From Hymenobacter puniceus (GTDB lineage Bacteria > Bacteroidota > Bacteroidia > Cytophagales > Hymenobacteraceae): 64,000 bases of DNA. The notes under the pieces were generated by a model that saw nothing but the letters and a program-made list of their open reading frames with translations, searched no databases and had not been told where the DNA came from. Shown here one piece after another: positions 16,991 through 25,474 of this stretch; position 1 is the first letter of the stretch, and each line of letters starts with the position of its first letter. Where the stretch lies: NCBI RefSeq assembly GCF_014333525.1, contig NZ_JACSCX010000007.1:124001-188000 (forward strand), in the 5' to 3' direction. The position numbers were made by a program, and so were the translations under genes.

Positions 16991-18709
16991 TTACCGGCGC
17001 CGCACACCCTGCACCACCGTGAAGCCCAGCAGCAGCGCCGCCAGCACCTGACAGGTGGGCCCGATCAGCTCGCCGTGGCGGACATAGAACGTCTGCTCGG
17101 TGTTGAGGTGCACGGTGTGGCGGCGGACGTCCTGAGTCCACCAGCTGGTGCGCGCCAGGAACTCGCCTTTCTGGTTGATGAACGCCGAAATGCCCGTATT
17201 GGCTGAACGGGCTATGTCGCGGCGGGTTTCGATGGCACGCAGTGTGGCGTACTGCACGTGCTGCTGGTGGCCGGGCGAGTCAGACCACCAGCCGTCGTTG
17301 GTGATGATGCCGATGAGCGTGGCGCCGCGCTTCACGTATTCGGCCATGAAGTCGCCGTACACCGACTCGTAACAGATGCTGGGAGCCATGCGCAGAGCCG
17401 GGGTGGCGGTCTGGAACACGGTGCGCTCGTCCTGGCTGCCGTAGGAGCCCACGAAGCCGCCCAGGTCGATGTTGTTGATGAGCGAGGCCAGCGCCACCGG
17501 CACCTTTTCCACGCCCGGCACCAGCCGCGACTTATGGTAAAACGTGACTTGTCCTGTGGTCCCGGGAAAATGCACGGCCGTGTTCGACACGTCGTAGTAG
17601 CCCAGGTCGTCGCGGAAGCGGGCGGTGGGTGTGGCTGTTTCCTTGGTGCGGTACTGCGTGATGCTGGTGATGCCCGTAATCAGCTCCAGGCCCGGGTGCT
17701 GGGCCAGAAAGTTGCGCACCCGCTGCACCTTGGGGTTGGCATCAAACGACTGCTCGAAATACGGTTCTTCCAGGGCCGTTTCGGGCCAGAGCACCAGCTT
17801 GGTCTGGGGCGTGAGCTGCTGCTCGGTGAGGCGGATCAGGCGGCTGAGCTGCTCGTCGTAGGGAATGAAGTTGGGCGTGCTGCTGAACTTCTCCAGGTAC
17901 GGATCGACGTTGGGCTGCACCACTACCACATCGGCAGGCGCACCCTTTTCCTGGTAGTTGCTGCCGATGATCAGGGACAAGGCAATAGGCAGCGCAGCCG
18001 CCAAGCCTGCGGCAATAGGAATTAAGAATTGAGAACTAAGAATTGAGAATTGGTGACTACGCTCTTTCTCAACTACTTCATTCTTAATCCTTAATTGATA
18101 ATTCTTAATTGACAAGAACACCAGAATATTCACGGCCCACATCCAGACGGAGCCGCCCAGAAAGCCGGTGTACTCGTACCACTGCACCAGATAGTTAGCC
18201 TGCGCGAAGCCGTTGCCGAGCGTAAGCCAGGGCCAGGTGAGGTCCCAGTGCAGGTGCAGCTGCTCGAAGGCAATCCAGTAGATAGGCAACGACAGGTAGC
18301 CCAGCGTGGGACCAGCCAGCCGCTTGGTGTGGTAGAACGCCATGACGGGCGCACTCATCAGCAACGCATTGCAGATAACGGCCGTGATGCCGCCGCCCAA
18401 CGTGCTGTAGCTCACCCAATAGGTAGTGAAGGCGTTCCAGAGCACCAGATTTAGATAGGCGTAGCGGAACACCTTCCAGCCGCTGGCGCCGCGCTGCACC
18501 AGCAGCTGCTCCATGCGCAGAAACGGCACCCAGGCTACCAGCAGCACCAGCGCTAGAGCCGCCGGATGCACCGGCCAGCCCAACCACAGCAACGCCGCAC
18601 TCAACAGGGCCAGCAGACTGGGCAGCCAGTACGCCAGGCGACCAGCAGCCGGAGCGGCCGTTTTAGTAGAAGCCAGCGTAGGGTTATTCGTCACGGTCGT
18701 CGGTTGCAT
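16991..18709 (-). CDS. lnt: apolipoprotein N-acyltransferase
   Basis: 572 residues from the ATG at 18709, overlapping the rsmI stop by 26 bases. About seven membrane helices fill the N-terminal half. A nitrilase-like domain holds the Glu-Lys-Cys triad: WPETALEEP, LVPGVEKVP and SICYESVYGDF. It N-acylates lipoproteins at the outer face of the inner membrane. The protein is longer than the E. coli enzyme (512 residues); about 30 residues (from near KNYQLRIKNEV to FSILSSQFL) are encoded by an AT-rich spacer repeat that has stayed in frame. The triad is untouched, so it is probably still active. Confidence 0.94.
   Translation of the reverse strand: MQPTTVTNNPTLASTKTAAPAAGRLAYWLPSLLALLSAALLWLGWPVHPAALALVLLVAWVPFLRMEQLLVQRGASGWKVFRYAYLNLVLWNAFTTYWVSYSTLGGGITAVICNALLMSAPVMAFYHTKRLAGPTLGYLSLPIYWIAFEQLHLHWDLTWPWLTLGNGFAQANYLVQWYEYTGFLGGSVWMWAVNILVFLSIKNYQLRIKNEVVEKERSHQFSILSSQFLIPIAAGLAAALPIALSLIIGSNYQEKGAPADVVVVQPNVDPYLEKFSSTPNFIPYDEQLSRLIRLTEQQLTPQTKLVLWPETALEEPYFEQSFDANPKVQRVRNFLAQHPGLELITGITSITQYRTKETATPTARFRDDLGYYDVSNTAVHFPGTTGQVTFYHKSRLVPGVEKVPVALASLINNIDLGGFVGSYGSQDERTVFQTATPALRMAPSICYESVYGDFMAEYVKRGATLIGIITNDGWWSDSPGHQQHVQYATLRAIETRRDIARSANTGISAFINQKGEFLARTSWWTQDVRRHTVHLNTEQTFYVRHGELIGPTCQVLAALLLGFTVVQGVRRR
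18017..18116. repeat. AT-rich inverted repeat inserted in frame within lnt
   Basis: AATTAAGAATTGAGAAC and TAAGAATTGAGAATTGG on the left face CATTCTTAATCCTTAATTG and ATAATTCTTAATTG on the right. Composition differs sharply from the GC-rich gene around it. A related element lies in the crtD-cruF gap at 62411-62524. Confidence 0.85.
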
Positions 18710-19424
18710 AACGTTCCTGCTTGATACGTTCTTCTTTCTCGCGGCCCTGCACCACCAGCACAATTTCGCCCTTGATGGTGGCGCGGGCCGCGAAGTTGGC
18801 GGCCAACTCGGCCAGCGGCGCCGTCACGGTTTCCTCGAACAGCTTAGTCAGCTCGCGGCTCACGGAGGCTGGCCGCTCGGCACCCAGCACGGCGGCCAGC
18901 TGCTCCAGCGTCTTCACAATCCGGTGCGGCGACTCATAGAAAATCATGGTGCGGTGCTCGTGCACCAGTTCCTGCAGCCGGGTCTGGCGGCCCTTTTTCA
19001 CGGGTAGAAACCCTTCGAACGTAAACCGCTCGGTCCCGAAACCCGACTTAAGCAGCGCCGGCACAAACGCCGTGGCGCCCGGCAGGCACTCCACCCGCAG
19101 GCCCCGGGCCAGGCACTCGCGCACCAACAAAAAGCCGGGGTCGGAAATTCCGGGCGTGCCTGCATCGGAAACCAGGGCCATGGTTTCGCCGCGCTCCAGG
19201 CGCTCCAGCAGGCGCTGCACCTGTTGGTGCTCGTTGTGGAGGTGGTAGCTGAGCATAGGTTTTTTCAGGCCCAGATGCTGCAGCAGGCGGCCACTGGTGC
19301 GGGTGTCTTCGGCTAGCACCGTGTCCACTTCCCCCAGTATCCGGATGGCCCGCAGGGTGATATCCTCGAGGTTGCCGATGGGCGTGGGCACGAGGTAAAG
19401 CAGGGTTTTGGGAGCGTTAGCCAT
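18684..19424 (-). CDS. rsmI: 16S rRNA (cytidine(1402)-2'-O)-methyltransferase
   Basis: 246 residues from MANAPKTLL at 19424; the frame extends further upstream, but that part is repeat-derived. It has the tetrapyrrole-methylase-like fold of RsmI, with YLVPTPIGNLEDITLRAI at the start, AEDTRTSGRLL, and SDAGTPGISDPG for SAM binding. It methylates the 2'-OH of C1402 in 16S rRNA, near the P site. The gene ends inside the start of lnt, so the two are co-transcribed. Confidence 0.96.
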   Translation of the reverse strand: MANAPKTLLYLVPTPIGNLEDITLRAIRILGEVDTVLAEDTRTSGRLLQHLGLKKPMLSYHLHNEHQQVQRLLERLERGETMALVSDAGTPGISDPGFLLVRECLARGLRVECLPGATAFVPALLKSGFGTERFTFEGFLPVKKGRQTRLQELVHEHRTMIFYESPHRIVKTLEQLAAVLGAERPASVSRELTKLFEETVTAPLAELAANFAARATIKGEIVLVVQGREKEERIKQERYATDDRDE

Positions 19425-19439
19425 AGCCGCAAAGGTAGC

Positions 19440-19517
19440 GGAGTTAGTAGTTGTCGGTTGGTAGTTGCAGCAGTAAAACAATACCGACAACCGACAACTA
19501 CCAACCGACAACTACCA
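19440..19517. repeat. inverted and direct repeat, TTGTCGGTTGGTAGTTG family
   Basis: AGTTGTCGGTTGGTAGTTG at 19447 is answered by inverted copies CCGACAACCGACAACTACC and AACCGACAACTACCAACTC up to 19519. It fills the gap between rsmI and the downstream-coordinate gene and has spread to within a few bases of that gene's stop. Confidence 0.75.
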
Positions 19518-19519
19518 AC

Positions 19520-19774
19520 TCACGCCACCACCCCGCCATACCCGGCGGCCAGCTGGTCGATGGCAGCGGCCAAGGCGTGGTCCTTTTCGGTGACGATGTT
19601 GCCGGCGTCGTGGGTGCGCAGGCGGAAGCTGACCACATTGTACTCGTTGCTCCACCATGGATGGTGCTGCTGGTGCTCGGCTTCCTCGGCTACATCGGTC
19701 ATAAAGCTGAAGGCCACTTTAAAATCCTTGAAGCGGAAGGTGCAGGTCAGGGTGTTATCGGTTTCGGTCCACAT
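19520..19774 (-). CDS. pterin-4a-carbinolamine dehydratase
   Basis: 84 residues from MWTETDN at 19774. It carries the family motif HHPWWSNEYNVVSFRLRTHD followed by TEKDHALAAAID, with the paired histidines of the active site. It dehydrates the 4a-hydroxy-tetrahydropterin formed by aromatic amino acid hydroxylases; some relatives moonlight as transcription cofactors. No hydroxylase gene is in this window. The length is slightly under the usual 95-105, but the core is complete. Confidence 0.9.
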   Translation of the reverse strand: MWTETDNTLTCTFRFKDFKVAFSFMTDVAEEAEHQQHHPWWSNEYNVVSFRLRTHDAGNIVTEKDHALAAAIDQLAAGYGGVVA

Positions 19775-19825
19775 GGGAGTTGGGGGATTGGGGTTCGGTG
19801 GGTTGCCCGGCATGACCGCAGAAGA

Positions 19826-20035
19826 TTACTTCTTGGTGCGCTTCGCTCTGAGCTCTGTCAGTTGCCGGTCTATATCGGTGGTAGCTTCAATGGCTTGCCG
19901 CAGTATTGCGTCGACATCCGTGCCAGTCATTTCGATTGCCGGCCCGTGCCGGGATACCAGACGCACATTGTATACGCCGTTAGATACCTCTTCGTAAGTG
20001 AACGTCCAGTCGGGTGGCAGGCAGGCACTATTCAT
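19826..20035 (-). CDS. small hypothetical protein
   Basis: 69 residues (MNSACLPPDWTFTYEEVSNG...). It begins with a short beta-like region (YNVRLVSRHGPAIEM) and ends with a charged helix (IDRQLTELRAKRTKK). I recognise no family. Tight spacing to genes on the same strand on both sides and the absence of repeat sequence inside support a real gene. Confidence 0.6.
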   Translation of the reverse strand: MNSACLPPDWTFTYEEVSNGVYNVRLVSRHGPAIEMTGTDVDAILRQAIEATTDIDRQLTELRAKRTKK

Positions 20036-20068
20036 ATTATCTCATTGAGGACCTGGCAGATATGGAAA

Positions 20069-20638
20069 CTAGCGGACACCGTCCAGGCGGGCCCTGACTT
20101 CCATTAAGGCAAAGCCTAACAGATTGAGGCCGCGCCATTCAGCTGGGTTAGCCGCCTGCGGGTGGTCTTGCGCCAAACCAATGCCCCACACCGGGTCAAC
20201 AGGGCTGGCTTCTACAAGCACGCGGGCTCCCGTACCAAGCAGGAACGCCCGCAGCGCTGAATGCTGACTGAATTTGGCCACATTACCTTCCACCACAATA
20301 CTGAAACGAGCGGCGTTCCAGCGGGCTTCATCAAAGTCCTGAATGGTGCGGCCCAGCCTTTTTGCTTGGTCAGGATGGGAGACGGCCAGGATAGCCTGCC
20401 GAATAGCTTCGTCCTGGAAAAGGCGGGCTTTTTCGGCCATCATGTAGTGTTCTGCGGTGGCGTAAGCATCACCTGCTACCTTAAATGGCGCCGGATACCA
20501 CTGGCTGAACACCTCTTTACCAATCTGGCCCGCGCCGGTGTGGCCCCAGAAATACAGGTACTTCAAGGCCGCCCCGGCCTCCAGATGCAGCAGCAGACTC
20601 TGAACAGAACGAATGGCAGGTAAAGGCGCATCGGGCAT
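20069..20638 (-). CDS. NADAR family protein (YbiA-like)
   Basis: 189 residues. The NADAR domain covers about 25-180, with the motifs YLYFWGHTG, FSQWYPAPF, YATAEHYMMAEKARLF and a late DPVWGIGLAQDHPQA with WRGLNLLG. Characterised family members are N-glycosidases acting on riboflavin pathway intermediates (YbiA) or on ADP-ribosylated guanine in DNA (partners of DarT-type toxins). No DarT or macrodomain gene is next to it, so the YbiA-like housekeeping role is more likely. It stands alone on its strand. Confidence 0.92.
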   Translation of the reverse strand: MPDAPLPAIRSVQSLLLHLEAGAALKYLYFWGHTGAGQIGKEVFSQWYPAPFKVAGDAYATAEHYMMAEKARLFQDEAIRQAILAVSHPDQAKRLGRTIQDFDEARWNAARFSIVVEGNVAKFSQHSALRAFLLGTGARVLVEASPVDPVWGIGLAQDHPQAANPAEWRGLNLLGFALMEVRARLDGVR

Positions 20639-20759
20639 GGCAAACCAGGTGATAGGCGGGAATATTTTAGGGAGCTGAAGCCGTCAAAGCTAAACCCATA
20701 TCGGCGAACCACAGTACACTTACCTACTACCGACCTCTCACCCACTACCTCGACTTCCT

Positions 20760-21263
20760 ATGGCAATTGACCCTAACAACCGCCCCGTGCGCGTCATCAA
20801 CGACGATACCACCGAACAGGAAATGAAAGCCGGCCACATCACGCCCGGCGGCGACCCGCCCAAAAACGAGGACGCCCGCGGCGGCTTCGGTAACCGCGAC
20901 GGCAAGGAAGGCTTCGGCACCGACAGCGGTGCGGGTATTTCGGCTGTGTCGGTCAATGAAAACGCCGACCGCACCAGCTCGCCCCCCGACAATATGCGTA
21001 GCACCGATGAGGGCCGCCCCGACCGACCCAACCAAGACCTACCTGCCGACGACGACGACTCCGACCTGGAGGCCCGCCGCCCCGTAGATGAGCTGGACCG
21101 CGACGATGCCCGCAGCGGCCCCGATGAAATGTCGGACCCTGACTCGCGGGTGGGCATGGGCCAGATGGAGCGCCCGACCGGTACCAACGCCGACCTGGCC
21201 CGCCAAGGCACCAACGCTGACCTCACCGACCTGAACGCCACCGATACAGCCATTGTGCAGTAG
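20760..21263 (+). CDS. acidic disordered hypothetical protein
   Basis: 167 residues with many Asp, Glu, Arg, Gly and Pro and no hydrophobic stretch. The start is MAIDPNNRPVRVINDDTTEQ, and the end holds two similar phrases (GTNADLARQ and GTNADLTDL). I recognise no domain. It looks intrinsically disordered and soluble, and could be a stress or desiccation-type hydrophilic protein; that is a guess from composition. A second small hydrophilic protein follows 65 bases later. Confidence 0.7.
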   Translation: MAIDPNNRPVRVINDDTTEQEMKAGHITPGGDPPKNEDARGGFGNRDGKEGFGTDSGAGISAVSVNENADRTSSPPDNMRSTDEGRPDRPNQDLPADDDDSDLEARRPVDELDRDDARSGPDEMSDPDSRVGMGQMERPTGTNADLARQGTNADLTDLNATDTAIVQ

Positions 21264-21328
21264 CGTTTGGCCGAATGGTTCGGCTTGCTTGAAGTACCTC
21301 ATGTTTCACCTTTTAGATTCTGCGCGCC

Positions 21329-21544
21329 ATGCCTTACATCAGCAATAGCACCAACCAGCAGTCGAAAGAGAATCACGGAAGCCCCAGCCAGACCAAGCAG
21401 CCCAAGGCTGCTGGGAACCTGCCCATAAACGAGCTTGATGCACAAACCGAAGAGCGCCTGGAACAAGAAGCGCTGGATGCAGGCTTGCGCCACCCCAACC
21501 GCAACCTCGATAAGCCGGATATCGACAAGCCGCCTTACAGCTAG
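21329..21544 (+). CDS. small hydrophilic hypothetical protein
   Basis: 71 residues, MPYISNSTNQQSKENHGSPS, rich in Asn, Gln, Pro and charged residues, with the short helix-like ELDAQTEERLEQEALDAGLR. No recognised family. It lies 65 bases after the acidic protein on the same strand and is followed directly by a terminator, so the two probably form one transcript. Confidence 0.65.
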   Translation: MPYISNSTNQQSKENHGSPSQTKQPKAAGNLPINELDAQTEERLEQEALDAGLRHPNRNLDKPDIDKPPYS

Positions 21545-21559
21545 CCGCAATTTTTCTGC

Positions 21560-21590
21560 AAAGCACCCTCTTCACGGAGGGTGCTTTTTT
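21560..21590 (+). terminator. rho-independent terminator
   Basis: An 11-bp stem AAAGCACCCTC / GAGGGTGCTTT has the loop TTCACG and then a T run to 21590. It follows the small hydrophilic protein gene. Confidence 0.85.
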
Positions 21591-21620
21591 CTTCGTTACT
21601 GCTCTGCTTACACTTCTATT

Positions 21621-22322
21621 ATGGCCCGCTACGCTTCCACCGACTTGCATGGCTGCCTGCACACCTTCCGGCACTTGCTGGAACAGGAGCTACGCCTGCA
21701 GCTTACTGATGAGCTGTATTTGCTCGGTGACTATATCAACAAAGGCCCCGATAGTCGCGGCGTGCTGGATTATCTGCTGCAGCTGACGGCGCGCGGCTTC
21801 CGGGTGCACTGCCTGCGCGGCAACCACGACCAGGAGTTGCTGGACGCGGCACAGGGAAGGTCCCACCTCACTTGGGCTGTCACCGCCGACCGCCAGATGA
21901 CGCTGGCCAGCTTTGGAGTAGCGCGCCCCGAAGACATTCCGGAGCGTTATCTGCGCTGGCTCCATGATCTGCCGTATCAGCTAGACATTCCGGACTTTAC
22001 ATTGGTACACGCTGGCTACAATTTCAGTTTACCGCCGGACCGTATGCGTGCCGACTGGACGACTATGCTCAACGTTAAGCAGTTTACGTTTGACGCCTCG
22101 CGGCTGCAGGGCCGGCGCCTGTTGCACGGCCACGTGCCCACGCCCATTGCCGAAGTGAAGCGCCAGGTCCGGAACCAAGCTGGCGCTATCTGCCTCGATA
22201 CGGGGTGCGTCTACCGCCACAATCCTGAGCTAGCCCACCTAGCCGCCCTCAACCTCGATACGCTGGAGCTTACGCTAGTGGCAAACCAAGAGCCCCCCTA
22301 CCCCATAGCACGCCGCGGCTAG
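21621..22322 (+). CDS. metallophosphoesterase (serine/threonine phosphatase-like)
   Basis: 233 residues from the ATG at 21621 (MARYASTDLHG). All metal-binding motifs of the family are present: STDLHGCLHTF, LLGDYINKGPDSRG, RGNHDQELL, HAGYN and HGHVP. The GDYINKGPDSRG box is that of the bacterial PrpA/ApaH-like protein phosphatases. It is cytoplasmic, with no signal peptide. The substrate may be phosphoprotein or a dinucleotide; the sequence does not decide. Confidence 0.93.
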   Translation: MARYASTDLHGCLHTFRHLLEQELRLQLTDELYLLGDYINKGPDSRGVLDYLLQLTARGFRVHCLRGNHDQELLDAAQGRSHLTWAVTADRQMTLASFGVARPEDIPERYLRWLHDLPYQLDIPDFTLVHAGYNFSLPPDRMRADWTTMLNVKQFTFDASRLQGRRLLHGHVPTPIAEVKRQVRNQAGAICLDTGCVYRHNPELAHLAALNLDTLELTLVANQEPPYPIARRG

Positions 22323-22566
22323 AGCTGGCCCGAGCAAACATCTTTCTGCCTGTAGCCCCCGGCCGCTTGAATGGCAGTATATACTGCTGATAAGCAGCCA
22401 GAAACAGCCACTCCGGCGTTGACCAACAAAGCAGGAGCCTCGCTGAGGCAACAGAAATGCTACCCTGATGGGAACTTTCTTTCTCTGAAAGTGCAGCGGC
22501 CAAAATGCAGGCATGATTCGTGTAGCCACTAAGGAGTTATACATTCTACTCCTTTACTCCCTGTTT

Positions 22567-23628
22567 ATGCCCGCCTTGCCTACTCCTGCTACCACGCTGC
22601 CGCCGCCCCATTTACTTCGTCCAGCTGCGCTGCCGGCGCCGCGCCGCAAGCGGGCCTGGGTGAAAGAGCGAATGTTTCTGGTCCAGAATATAGTACGGGG
22701 CAACGTGCTCCACAACACCGGCGGGGCCCTACACGTGATGCGTCTGCTCACGCTGCACAAAATGCCCGCCGGGCTGTTCAGCTCCGAGCACCCGTGGGTA
22801 ACAGGCCAGATGCCCGACGACCAAGGCCTGGTGTGGCCCCGCAATGTGGTGTTCCGGACCGAAGCCGGGACGCAGTGGGTTGAGCCCGACTACACGCCGG
22901 AGCCCGACGAGGTTATTGCCAGCAAGGTGGGTAAGTTTCTGGCAACGATGGTGGGCAAATCGGTGCCGACACCTGAAATTCCGCACGGCACGCGCCGGCG
23001 TATGCCGCACGCCATCAACTACCTGCACGGCGCCGTGCACTACAACGGTCTTACGCTGCTGTTCAACAACTTCGCCGAAGCCTTGGAGTATCTGGCTGAT
23101 ACCCGCTTCCGCAAAGAGCTGCGCCGCCTGATCCGGACGGAGCACCGCGAAGTGACGCTGGTATTTCGGGAGCGAAACTACGACCCGGTTGAATACGCCT
23201 ATTTCTCGGCTTTCGTGATGTCGCACCTGCCGTGGTTTGCCAACGTAAACGGGGCGCAGCGCCGCGTGATGTGGGGCAACCCTTCACCCTACCCGGCCGT
23301 GAACATCATCAACGGCAACTGGGTGGCCGATACCGAGCGTTTGCGCCACGGCGACACAACCAGCATCGTGCGGCCGCCCGTAGCGCCCGGCCTCTACTTT
23401 CAGGGCGAATACGGCGTGCCGACCCGGGGCGCCAATCGGCTGGAAAAAACCCACGCCTTCCTGATCAACAACTGGGTGCGGCGGCGTGGCTTCCGCGGCG
23501 GCCTCTACTTCGTGGACCGGCGCAAAGTGGAAGCCGAGCGCTACCGCCAGTACCAAGCCACCAATGGCCAGAATTTCACCAGCAACGAGCTGATTGAAAA
23601 CCCGTTGCGAAGGAAAGCAACCAAGTGA
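22567..23628 (+). CDS. protein of unknown function
   Basis: 353 residues from MPALPTPATTL at 22567 (an ATG at 22513 would add 18 hydrophobic residues). No membrane helix and no motif that I recognise. Notable stretches are WVKERMFLVQNIVRGNVLHN, SSEHPWVTGQMPDDQGLVWP, VTLVFRERNYDPVEYAYFS and NIINGNWVADTERLRHGD. The regular composition and length speak for a real folded protein, basic at both ends. It stands alone: no operon partner on either side. Confidence 0.8.
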   Translation: MPALPTPATTLPPPHLLRPAALPAPRRKRAWVKERMFLVQNIVRGNVLHNTGGALHVMRLLTLHKMPAGLFSSEHPWVTGQMPDDQGLVWPRNVVFRTEAGTQWVEPDYTPEPDEVIASKVGKFLATMVGKSVPTPEIPHGTRRRMPHAINYLHGAVHYNGLTLLFNNFAEALEYLADTRFRKELRRLIRTEHREVTLVFRERNYDPVEYAYFSAFVMSHLPWFANVNGAQRRVMWGNPSPYPAVNIINGNWVADTERLRHGDTTSIVRPPVAPGLYFQGEYGVPTRGANRLEKTHAFLINNWVRRRGFRGGLYFVDRRKVEAERYRQYQATNGQNFTSNELIENPLRRKATK

Positions 23629-23665
23629 TTGGGGAAACAGCTGTCATCACCTCACCGTTCAAATT

Positions 23666-24400
23666 TCACACCTTATCCTGCCGGATCAGGCGGCGATACA
23701 CTTTCACCATCTGCTGCTGCGACATGCCGAGGCGGTACATAGCCGTGATGAGGTAGTAGATGCCCTGCAGCCGCCACACGCCGTTTTCGCGGTATTTGCG
23801 GGCCGAGGTAACGATGTAGTGGGGCAACACCTGCAGCGGCGCCACCTGGCGCAGGCGGCGCGTAATCTCCTGATCCTCAAACACCACCATATCCTCACGG
23901 TAGCCTCCGGCTTGCTCGAATACGTCGCGGCGCACGAACAGGCTTTGGTCGCCGAAGCGGAATACCTCCTGCGGGAAACGCGTAAACCAGGCATTCAGGG
24001 CCAGAAACCAGCTAGGATGATCGAAGTGCAAACGGTAGCCGCCGCACCCCGCGCCTGCGGCCACTGCCGCCCGGATATGGCCAGTGAACCCAACCGGCGG
24101 ACAGGTATCGGCGTGCAGGAAATAGAAGATGCTGCCCGTAGCGGCTGCGGCCCCGAAGTTGAGCTGAGCCGCCCGGCCTTTGCGCGGACAAAGCACCACC
24201 CGGGCCCCGGCAGCCGTGGCTTCGGCAGCGGTGGCATCAGGGCTATGGCCGTCTGCTACCAGTAGCTCCAGGGCCGCATCGGGGCCGGCAGCCTCGCGCA
24301 GGTGGCGCACCAACGGCCCGATGTGGCCGGCCTCCTTATAAGTAGGAATGATGATGCTGATAACCGCCGGCCCGCTAGCCGCTACTGAAGCAGAAGTCAT
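23666..24400 (-). CDS. family 2 glycosyltransferase, TIGR04283 type
   Basis: 244 residues with a GT-A fold: SIIIPTYKEAGHIGPLV, LLVADGHSPDATA (the D of the nucleotide site), FLHADTCPP (DxD-like HAD) and RFGDQSLFVRRDVFEQAGG with FEDQEITRRL. This matches the TIGR04283 group, whose members in other bacteria are linked to arsenosugar biosynthesis. No arsenic gene is in the window, so the sugar and acceptor remain open. It is a single gene without an operon. Confidence 0.88.
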   Translation of the reverse strand: MTSASVAASGPAVISIIIPTYKEAGHIGPLVRHLREAAGPDAALELLVADGHSPDATAAEATAAGARVVLCPRKGRAAQLNFGAAAATGSIFYFLHADTCPPVGFTGHIRAAVAAGAGCGGYRLHFDHPSWFLALNAWFTRFPQEVFRFGDQSLFVRRDVFEQAGGYREDMVVFEDQEITRRLRQVAPLQVLPHYIVTSARKYRENGVWRLQGIYYLITAMYRLGMSQQQMVKVYRRLIRQDKV

Positions 24401-24423
24401 ATGGCGAATCGCGTAGGGCAGTT

Positions 24424-24511
24424 AGTAGCGCGAACTTTATAGTTCGCGCCTCCGCACCGTTAGAGTCGTTCAAACGGCTTGGGGACGCGAACTACACAGT
24501 TCGCGCTACTC
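24424..24511. repeat. inverted repeat, AGTAGCGCGAACTTT family
   Basis: AGTAGCGCGAACTTTATAGT at 24424 is answered in inverted form by CGCGAACTACACAGTTCGCG and CTACTC ending at 24511. The first 55 bases are close to 9314-9368. Confidence 0.8.
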
Positions 24512-24527
24512 CCCAACACCACTCAAC

Positions 24528-25313
24528 CTACCGACTGTTCAGTACCTTGGCTTTCAGAACAGCTTTGGCATCGAGGCGGTAGGGGTTGCGGGGGTCTTGG
24601 GCTACGGCCTGCAGCGAGGTGCGGGCCTGGGGCAGCTGACCGGTGCGCCACTGCGCCATACCCAGCTGGTAGAGGGCCTTGCCCGCAAGAGCCGAGTTGG
24701 GCTGCCGGCTGGCCCGCATCAGGTAAGAACGCGCTGCAACTGCCTCATCCTGACGCAACAGCGTGACGCCGGTATAGTACAGCAGCGTATCCGGGCTGAG
24801 GCCGTTTTCGGAGATGCGGCGCAGTGAGTGCAGCGCGGCCGGGTAATGGCCGTCGCGGTACTGCTGCATGGCTTCGCGCAGAAACGGATTGCCGGTGCGC
24901 TGAGCGGCCGCCTCCGTCAGGCCAGGCTCGGGGGTGTAGTAGCGGGCCCAGGCCTCATCGGGGCTGATGGCGTGCGGGCGCAGCAGCAGCCATAGTCCCA
25001 CGCCCAGCAATAGCAGCAGCAAACCACCCGCTATGCCCCACCGCATCTGGGTACGGCGGCGGCGGCGCTGCACGCGCTGCAGCGCGTGCTGGCGCTGGTC
25101 GAGGCGCTTATCGAGTCCGGCAAGGCGGTGGCGTAGGGTTTCGTGTCCGGCCACCCAACGCAGGTCGGCCGTGAACCGCTCGTATTGCTCGTAGGCGCTG
25201 CTGAGCTGCTCGTCCTGCTCCAGGCGCAACTCGAAGGCTTCCTGCTCACTTTCCGACATCTGCCCATCGGCAAAGCGTTCCAGCTCATCGAGGTAGGGGC
25301 GCAGGTCAGACAT
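24528..25313 (-). CDS. membrane-anchored TPR protein, probable anti-sigma partner
   Basis: 261 residues. An acidic helical N-terminus (YLDELERFADGQMSESEQEA) resembles the cytoplasmic end of anti-sigma proteins. An Arg-rich stretch and one membrane helix (WGIAGGLLLLLLGVGLWLLL, about 92-111) follow, then tetratricopeptide-like repeats outside (about 135-250). It lies downstream of a sigma factor gene on the same strand, a layout common in Cytophagales, so it is likely to be the regulator of that sigma factor. A direct anti-sigma role is inferred. Confidence 0.8.
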   Translation of the reverse strand: MSDLRPYLDELERFADGQMSESEQEAFELRLEQDEQLSSAYEQYERFTADLRWVAGHETLRHRLAGLDKRLDQRQHALQRVQRRRRRTQMRWGIAGGLLLLLLGVGLWLLLRPHAISPDEAWARYYTPEPGLTEAAAQRTGNPFLREAMQQYRDGHYPAALHSLRRISENGLSPDTLLYYTGVTLLRQDEAVAARSYLMRASRQPNSALAGKALYQLGMAQWRTGQLPQARTSLQAVAQDPRNPYRLDAKAVLKAKVLNSR

Positions 25314-25315
25314 AT

Positions 25316-25474
25316 ATTTTTTAGGGCTTAGGGAGTAGGGCTTGGGGAATAGGTCTACTTGGTGCTTAGGGCTCAGTGCCTAGTGTTTAGGAGCTGGTAT
25401 TGGTGTTTAGGAATGGAGTACCTAGGTGTATTTAATGTCCTAAGCCCTAAACACCATCTCCTAAGCACTATCCT
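25316..25474. repeat. spacer repeat, CTAAGCCCTAAGCAC family
   Basis: Short units such as TAGGGCTTAGG, GTGCTTAGGGCTCAG and GTGTTTAGGA on the left are mirrored by CCTAAGCCCTAAACACC and CTCCTAAGCACTATCC on the right. The right edge reaches into the end of the sigma gene and supplies its TAG stop. Related sequence occurs near 48590 and 49075-49167. Confidence 0.75.

Noticed and set aside
19826..20638. Toxin-antitoxin pair made of the NADAR protein and the 69-residue protein
   Set aside because: The small protein shows no DarT-like ADP-ribosyltransferase motif and is far too short; no overlap or coupling is seen.
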